The notes under the pieces were generated by a model. That model did no database searches, was not told the DNA's origin, and saw only the letters and a list, made by a program, of their open reading frames with translations. A program made the position numbers and the translations under genes. This document shows positions 59,566 through 64,000 of a stretch of 64,000 nt of DNA, piece by piece (position 1 is the stretch's first letter; the number at the start of each line of letters is the position of its first letter). The stretch is from Verrucomicrobiota bacterium (GTDB lineage: Bacteria > Verrucomicrobiota > Verrucomicrobiia > Chthoniobacterales > UBA10450), in NCBI GenBank assembly GCA_019244415.1, contig JAFASN010000130.1, positions 1-64,000 on the forward strand. Direction: 5' to 3'.

Positions 59566-62160
59566 TCAATCGCCTGTATCGTCGTCGTTGTTGCTGGGCT
59601 CGACTGGAATCGCGCGCCGTACTTTCGGTGGCGTCGGCGCTGGAGAAGCAGCCTCGACGGGAACGGCACGCCGGATTTCGACAGGCGAATCTGATGGAAC
59701 TGCCGCCGCGGTGTCGGCCGGTGGAGCATCAGCGGCATCATCACGCTGCACCGGTTGAGCCTTGAGTACTGGCTTGCTCGGATCAGGCATCTCTTCGGCG
59801 ACAGCTTTTTCACTCGTCTCGGCTGCCGGCGAAGCTGACGGCGCGGGTGTTGCCGCTGGTTTGAGTTTCAGTGTCGCATGCACCGCATTGTAAGGATCGC
59901 GCTCGGCCAGGAGCGTGGGTCCTTTCGGCGTCACCGGCGTTACGCTGCTTGTATCGGCTGCGAGCGAAGCACGCGGAAACTCGGATGGCGGCAACTCCTG
60001 CGCGAACGAGGCGCGCGCGCCGCCGTGCACGTTGCAAGGTTCCGTCGGTCTTTGCGCCGCTGTTGCCAGCTCGTCATACGTCGTCTTCACCTCGCCATTA
60101 GGCGTTTGCTCGACGCACTTGTCGGTGCCGAGCAAGCCAGATTTTGAGCAAATGTTGACCAACTCAAGGCCGCCCGGCTGCGGGATTTGTTTTGCCGGGA
60201 AATGCTGGGCCGCGGTGTTCATTACGTCCACCCACACCGGGAGCGCGATATCGTGCCCGAAAGCGCCGCGGAAAATGCGCTGCGGTTTATCGAACCCCGC
60301 CCAGACCGCGCAAGTAACCGAGCTGTCGTAACCGGCAAAAAGTACATCGGTGAAATCGTAGGCCGTGCCGGTCTTGCCGCCCGCATCCATCTGCTTAAGG
60401 CCAAACTGTGTGCGCGCTGCTTTGCCCGTACCGTGATCGAGTACATCGCGCAAACAGGAATGTACTTCGTAGGCAATTTCCGGCGCGATAACCTTCTCCA
60501 TCTTGCCGTCGTGCCGTTCAGCATGCCAGATCGTGCCATCTTTCTCCTCGATGCTCTCGAGTACGTGCGGCGCATTCGGCCGCATGCCGCCGTTTGGGAA
60601 AATGGTGTAGGCCAGCGCGAGCTCGGCCAGCGTTACTTCGCTGCTGCCGAGGAATGTTGCCGGGTACGGTCGCAGCGGCGATTTGATCCCGGCGTTGTGC
60701 ATGAGCTCCACCACGCTATCCACGCCGGGCTCCATGCCGATGCGCACGGTTGCGCCGTTCTTTGATTTCGCCAGCGCTTCACGCGCAGTGATCGGCCCTT
60801 CGTAACGGTTATCCGCCGACTCCGGTCCCCACTCGCCCAGAATGCCGGTCCGGCCGCCGATCATCACCGCTCGATTATCCAGCGCGGAATCCTCCACGAT
60901 CGAGCCCGGGAACAGCCCGTCGGCAAACGCCGCCGCGAATACGAATGGCGTTATCGCGGTGCCCGCCGGCCGGCGCGCCTGCAACGCACGGTCATATTGA
61001 TTGTGCTCGAAATCGCGCCCGCCGACGAGCGCGAGAATGCCGCCCGTTTTGTTGTCCAGCGCGATCACCGCCCCCTGCAAGTACTCCGGGCGCGGCTCCG
61101 AATCGCTGTGGCCTTTGCGGAAATTGGCCGCGTACTCAGCGTAGGTTTGATGATCATAGCCGGGATGTTTCTCCGCAGCATCAAGATGCGAACGCAGCGA
61201 TTCCTCGGCCGCCTTTTGCAGATCAGCGTCAATCGTGGTGTGAATGCGAAATCCTTCGTTCATGGCGCGGTCCCAGCCGACTGTCTCGATGACTTTCTGC
61301 CGGATCAGATCCACCGCATAAGTCTGTCCCTGCGCGCTTTGGCGGTCGCCCACGAGCAGGTCTGTTGATTGCGCACTTTCGCAGCGCTGGCGATCGATAA
61401 AACCGAGCTCGCGCATCCGCGCCAGCACCACATTGCGCGTCTCGCGCGCGGCGGCGCGGTCGGTCCACGGCGAGAGCCGGTTTGGGCTTTTGATCAATCC
61501 CGCCAGCGTGGCGCATTCGGTCAGCGTCATCTGGCTCGCCGGTTTATCGAAATAACCGCGCGCTGCCGCTTCCGCGCCATAGAGGCCGCCGCCGAAGTAA
61601 ATGCGGTTGAGATACAGCTCCATGATCTTCTGCTTGCCGAGCGCATGCTCGATTCGTTCTGCCAAAAAGATCTCCAGCAGCTTGCGGCGGAACGTTCGCT
61701 CCTTAAGGGAGAAACTGTTTCGCGCGAGTTGCTGCGTGATCGTACTTGCTCCCTGCCGCACGTGACCAGCCGTCACATTCTTGAGTGCGGCGCGCACGAT
61801 TCCCCACGGATCGTAGCCGCCGTGCTGATAAAATTTGCTGTCCTCCGTGGCGACGACAGCGTTGACCAGATCGCGCGGGATTTGGTCATAGGGGATTGTC
61901 TGCCGGTTCTCGACGTAAATCTGACCGAAGATTTTGCCGTTGCGATCGAGGATCACGCTCGCGGATTCCATCTGGTCGAGTTTGCTCAGGTCGTAGGTCG
62001 TGGCTTGCGCCTTGAGCTGCGAAGCGAGCAGCGCGAAGTAAATGGCCCCGGCAAATAGTAGCAGGAGTACGATGACGGCCGGGACGTAGAATACCGGGCG
62101 TGCATACCAGGCTCGCCGGTACTTATAACTCAGTGGCGGGACGAGGAACGATGTCGGCAT
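59566..62160 (-). CDS. class A penicillin-binding protein with degenerate transpeptidase active site
   Basis: This 864-aa membrane protein has one N-terminal helix (about 24-47). The GT51 glycosyltransferase domain is intact: VVATEDSKFYQHGGYDPWG (catalytic Glu106), GASTITQQLARN, KIMELYLNRIYFGGGLYGAE. The transpeptidase domain keeps SKN (466-468) and GGKTGTA (596-598) but the SxxK motif is missing: residues 397-406 read RPAGTAITPF where R-x-P-G-S-x-F-K-P-F is normal, so Ser and Lys are both Thr (401, 404). The transpeptidase is probably inactive or rewired. The C-terminal 130 residues are a Pro/Ala-rich tail ending in acidic NNDDDTGD. It is divergent from the MidA-type gene. Confidence 0.85.
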   Translation of the reverse strand: MPTSFLVPPLSYKYRRAWYARPVFYVPAVIVLLLLFAGAIYFALLASQLKAQATTYDLSKLDQMESASVILDRNGKIFGQIYVENRQTIPYDQIPRDLVNAVVATEDSKFYQHGGYDPWGIVRAALKNVTAGHVRQGASTITQQLARNSFSLKERTFRRKLLEIFLAERIEHALGKQKIMELYLNRIYFGGGLYGAEAAARGYFDKPASQMTLTECATLAGLIKSPNRLSPWTDRAAARETRNVVLARMRELGFIDRQRCESAQSTDLLVGDRQSAQGQTYAVDLIRQKVIETVGWDRAMNEGFRIHTTIDADLQKAAEESLRSHLDAAEKHPGYDHQTYAEYAANFRKGHSDSEPRPEYLQGAVIALDNKTGGILALVGGRDFEHNQYDRALQARRPAGTAITPFVFAAAFADGLFPGSIVEDSALDNRAVMIGGRTGILGEWGPESADNRYEGPITAREALAKSKNGATVRIGMEPGVDSVVELMHNAGIKSPLRPYPATFLGSSEVTLAELALAYTIFPNGGMRPNAPHVLESIEEKDGTIWHAERHDGKMEKVIAPEIAYEVHSCLRDVLDHGTGKAARTQFGLKQMDAGGKTGTAYDFTDVLFAGYDSSVTCAVWAGFDKPQRIFRGAFGHDIALPVWVDVMNTAAQHFPAKQIPQPGGLELVNICSKSGLLGTDKCVEQTPNGEVKTTYDELATAAQRPTEPCNVHGGARASFAQELPPSEFPRASLAADTSSVTPVTPKGPTLLAERDPYNAVHATLKLKPAATPAPSASPAAETSEKAVAEEMPDPSKPVLKAQPVQRDDAADAPPADTAAAVPSDSPVEIRRAVPVEAASPAPTPPKVRRAIPVEPSNNDDDTGD

Positions 62161-62260
62161 TCAGCAGAGACGAAACGAGGCAAACCTTAGGCGTAAATTC
62201 AGGGAAAAGCGATTCGCGGCTGACCAAGGCTCTGTTGTGAGCGAAACCGATCCCCATCCT

Positions 62261-62352
62261 GTCATTCCGAGCGCAGCGGAGCGGAGCCGAGGAATCCCGA
62301 CAAGTGACCGGACAGCTACGCTACGGGATCCCTCGGCTTCGCTCGGGATGAC
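62261..62352. repeat. palindromic repeat that supplies the next gene's start codon
   Basis: The left arm begins GTCATTCCGAGCGCAGCGGA (62261) and the right arm ends GGGATGAC (62352); GGGATCCCTCGGCTTCGCTC in the right arm pairs with the left AGCCGAGGAATCCC. This is a widespread bacterial REP-type element in form. The ATG of the following methyltransferase gene (62348-62350) is the ATG in the terminal GGGATGAC. Confidence 0.7.
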
Positions 62353-63361
62353 GCTATTGGGGGAAATCATCCGCGAAGAAATTGTTGCGCACGGCCCGAT
62401 GACCTTTGCCCGTTTCATGGAACTTGCGCTTTATCACCCACAGCACGGCTACTATGGCAGCGGGCAGGCGCAAATCGGTCGCGGCGGCGATTTCTTCACC
62501 AACGTGAGCGTCGGTGCGATTTTCGGCAAATTGCTCGCGGCGTACTTTATTGAATGGTGGCAAAAGCTGGGGCGGCCTGACGAGTTCACCGTCCTCGAGC
62601 AAGGCGCGCACGACGGGCAATTTGCCCACGACGTACTCAGCGCTCTCGCTCGCAGCCAGTGCTTTGAATCCATTCGCTACTTGATCGTTGAGCCATTCCC
62701 GATCTGGCGCGAACGCCAGCAGCAAAAACTCGCGACTTTTTCCGGGAAATGCTTCTGGGCCGAATCAATCCAGGAGGTCGAGCCGTTCATCGGCATTCAT
62801 TTTTCTAACGAGCTCTTCGACGCCTTACCTGTTCATTTGCTTGATGGGGAAGGCGGCGAATGTCTTGTCTCTTTCGATGGCGGTCGTTTTCATCTAGATA
62901 AGTACGCGTCCCGCGAAGAAAGTACAGACGCGCCAAAACTCATGCGCGAAATTGCGGGGAAACTTTCGCGCGGCGTTATTCTCGTCATCGACTACGGCTA
63001 CACCCGCGAGCAACTGGCCGCGCGCACGGAAACTTCGCTGCGCGTCCGCGCCCGACATCGAGTTCTCGCGTCGCCGTTCGCTGAAATCGGTCAGGCCGAC
63101 ATCTCAGCGCATGTAAACTGGACCGCTCTCATCGAAGCGGCGCAATCAGCCGGCGCGCAGCTAATTGGCCTCGAGGATCAACATCACTTTATCACCGGGA
63201 TTCTGCGCGAGCTGGTGCCAGCGGCTGACGTGCAACATTTCTCCGCGTCAGACAAACGCGGCCTGCAAACATTGCTCCACCCAGAAATGCTCGGCCGGAG
63301 CTTCCACGCGCTTGCGTTGGGCAAAAACTTCTCCTCTCCTCTTGCCGGTTTCGGTCCGTAA
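62348..63361 (+). CDS. MidA/NDUFAF7-type SAM-dependent methyltransferase
   Basis: The 337-aa enzyme begins at ATG 62348 (MTLLGEIIREEIVAHGPMTF). The DUF185/MidA pattern is clear: FARFMELALYHPQHGYYGSG, RGGDFFTNVSVGAIFGKLLA, VLEQGAHDGQFAHDVL (SAM loop), HFSNELFDALPVHLL and VILVIDYGYTREQL. The eukaryotic relative methylates an Arg in respiratory complex I; bacterial substrates are unknown. A longer reading from 62237 would translate the palindromic repeat and is not credible. The start codon is part of that repeat. Confidence 0.88.
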   Translation: MTLLGEIIREEIVAHGPMTFARFMELALYHPQHGYYGSGQAQIGRGGDFFTNVSVGAIFGKLLAAYFIEWWQKLGRPDEFTVLEQGAHDGQFAHDVLSALARSQCFESIRYLIVEPFPIWRERQQQKLATFSGKCFWAESIQEVEPFIGIHFSNELFDALPVHLLDGEGGECLVSFDGGRFHLDKYASREESTDAPKLMREIAGKLSRGVILVIDYGYTREQLAARTETSLRVRARHRVLASPFAEIGQADISAHVNWTALIEAAQSAGAQLIGLEDQHHFITGILRELVPAADVQHFSASDKRGLQTLLHPEMLGRSFHALALGKNFSSPLAGFGP

Positions 63362-63451
63362 TCTCCGGTCAGTACGCTGAAGCTGTTGGTGCCTAACCTT
63401 TGCTCTGGAAAAAACGGAAGATTGGCCTCACATTCTCCAGCCAGGTTGATC

Positions 63452-64000
63452 ATGGGCGATCCCGTTAATCCCGACGTCACGGCAGTACAACGCGCTGAGC
63501 TGCCCAATGGTGAGCGCGCGGCCACTCAAACACCGGAACGGGCTGATCTCCGGCCGGAAAGTATTCAGGATGCAGTCATTCGGCTGGCGGGCAACTCTCA
63601 GGATGGTATCCAGACGGCCGGCGCATTTCTCGCGCGGCTCGCCGGCCGCAGCGACCAGGAAGTCATGACGTACATGACGATTCCCGCGACCATTTCCGGC
63701 GGCCCGTCCATATTCCAAGTACGCATCGGCTCGGGCGAAGTACTTTCACCGGGCGATGAGGCAGACTTTCTCGTCGCGTTTTACCAGCATAGCTATCAGG
63801 ACCACGTCAGCTTCCTCAAAGAAGGCGGCGTGCTGCTTTATGATTCGGACAACGTTGAGCCAAATCTCGAAGACAAGCGCTACGTTTATGTAGGCGTCCC
63901 GGTCACCGGGCTCACCGTCGAGGCGCTCGGTGGCACCGCCAAGGATAAAGGCAAAAACATTTTCGTACTCGGGCTGATCGCGAAGATTTTCCATCTCGAT
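63452..64000 (+). CDS. 2-oxoacid:ferredoxin oxidoreductase alpha subunit (KorA-like), 5' part
   Basis: This partial gene runs off the end: 183 codons from ATG 63452 with no stop. The start is MGDPVNPDVTAVQRAELPNG. The gamma-type domain is visible: VIRLAGNSQDGIQTAGAFLA, DQEVMTYMTIPATISGGPSI, QVRIGSGEVLSPGDEADFLV and KEGGVLLYDSDNVEP. In fused KorA proteins this domain precedes the pyruvate-oxoglutarate alpha domain. The complex oxidatively decarboxylates 2-oxoglutarate (or another 2-oxoacid) to acyl-CoA with ferredoxin as acceptor. A KorB gene is expected just outside the window. Confidence 0.8.
   Translation, partial: MGDPVNPDVTAVQRAELPNGERAATQTPERADLRPESIQDAVIRLAGNSQDGIQTAGAFLARLAGRSDQEVMTYMTIPATISGGPSIFQVRIGSGEVLSPGDEADFLVAFYQHSYQDHVSFLKEGGVLLYDSDNVEPNLEDKRYVYVGVPVTGLTVEALGGTAKDKGKNIFVLGLIAKIFHLD

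Noticed and set aside
62161..62418. 85-codon minus-strand frame
   Set aside because: Its middle part is only the translated palindromic repeat (62261-62352), a common artefact.
1..64000. CRISPR array, tRNA, rRNA, prophage or insertion sequence
   Set aside because: No regularly spaced repeats, cloverleaf-like sequence, transposase or phage protein was seen on either strand.

Overview
The window reads as a contiguous piece of a Gram-negative, GC-rich (about 60%) bacterial chromosome. The most likely source is a soil Verrucomicrobiota of the Spartobacteria/Chthoniobacterales kind. This is an inference from the style of the proteins (verrucomicrobial small ORFs, KdsD, LpxL and heptose enzymes for LPS, an ADOP-type permease, an SCO protein with a copper domain, a lipoprotein NosZ) and from the REP/REPIN-like palindromes between genes. 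It does not rest on any database search. I see no phage, plasmid, transposase, CRISPR array, tRNA or rRNA.

Layout. 1-9.2 kb: M29 peptidase, an ATP-grasp-like protein, cupin, Kbl, a 3D-domain lipoprotein, a PAS histidine kinase, pnp-rpsO and a small membrane protein. 9.2-17.1 kb: a minus-strand surface-glycan and redox block (two GT2 enzymes, a YbdK-type ligase, a membrane-anchored sulfite-oxidase-like enzyme, an epimerase, methyltransferases, a TIGR04282-like transferase), with genes stitched by GTGA overlaps. 17.3-25 kb: a plus-strand block ending in homocysteine methyltransferase/MTHFR, mnmG, plsY and gpsA. 25-27.7 kb: purN, rfaE2, a lipid kinase and a DUF4912 protein. 27.7-35.1 kb: an eight-gene nitrous oxide reduction operon (azurin-like, nosZ, nosB-like, nosD, nosF, nosY, DUF2249, Crp/Fnr regulator) read from a perfect FNR/DNR-type palindrome. 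35.1-40.4 kb: a second YbdK ligase, a CusF-SCO copper protein, PadR and an ADOP permease. 40.6-42.2 kb: rplQ and rpoA. 42.6-45.8 kb: pyrR-pyrB-pyrC. 45.9-50.7 kb: a CBS protein and sufD-sufB-(frameshifted O-methyltransferase)-sufC. 50.9-64 kb: LpxL, a two-gene signalling pair, sulfatase, glycosyltransferase-like proteins, KdsD, a class A PBP with a degenerate transpeptidase motif, a MidA-type methyltransferase and the start of a 2-oxoacid:ferredoxin oxidoreductase alpha subunit.

How genes work together. The nos operon has a closed regulatory logic: the regulator gene is the last gene, its recognition helix carries the FNR-type E-x-x-S-R pattern, and the TTGAT-N4-ATCAA palindrome lies just before the first gene. 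The divergent genes beyond that site encode a YbdK ligase and an SCO copper chaperone that could serve the copper centres of NosZ. Translational coupling through NTGA overlaps is the dominant operon style.

Two signals cut across genes. The hexamer RAGTAC (GTACTY on the other strand) is iterated through the window, coding and non-coding, at roughly five times the rate expected from composition where I counted it. Palindromic repeats sit at gene borders, where they supply a start codon (62.3 kb), overlap two stop codons (45.8 kb) or encode an N-terminal extension (nosD).
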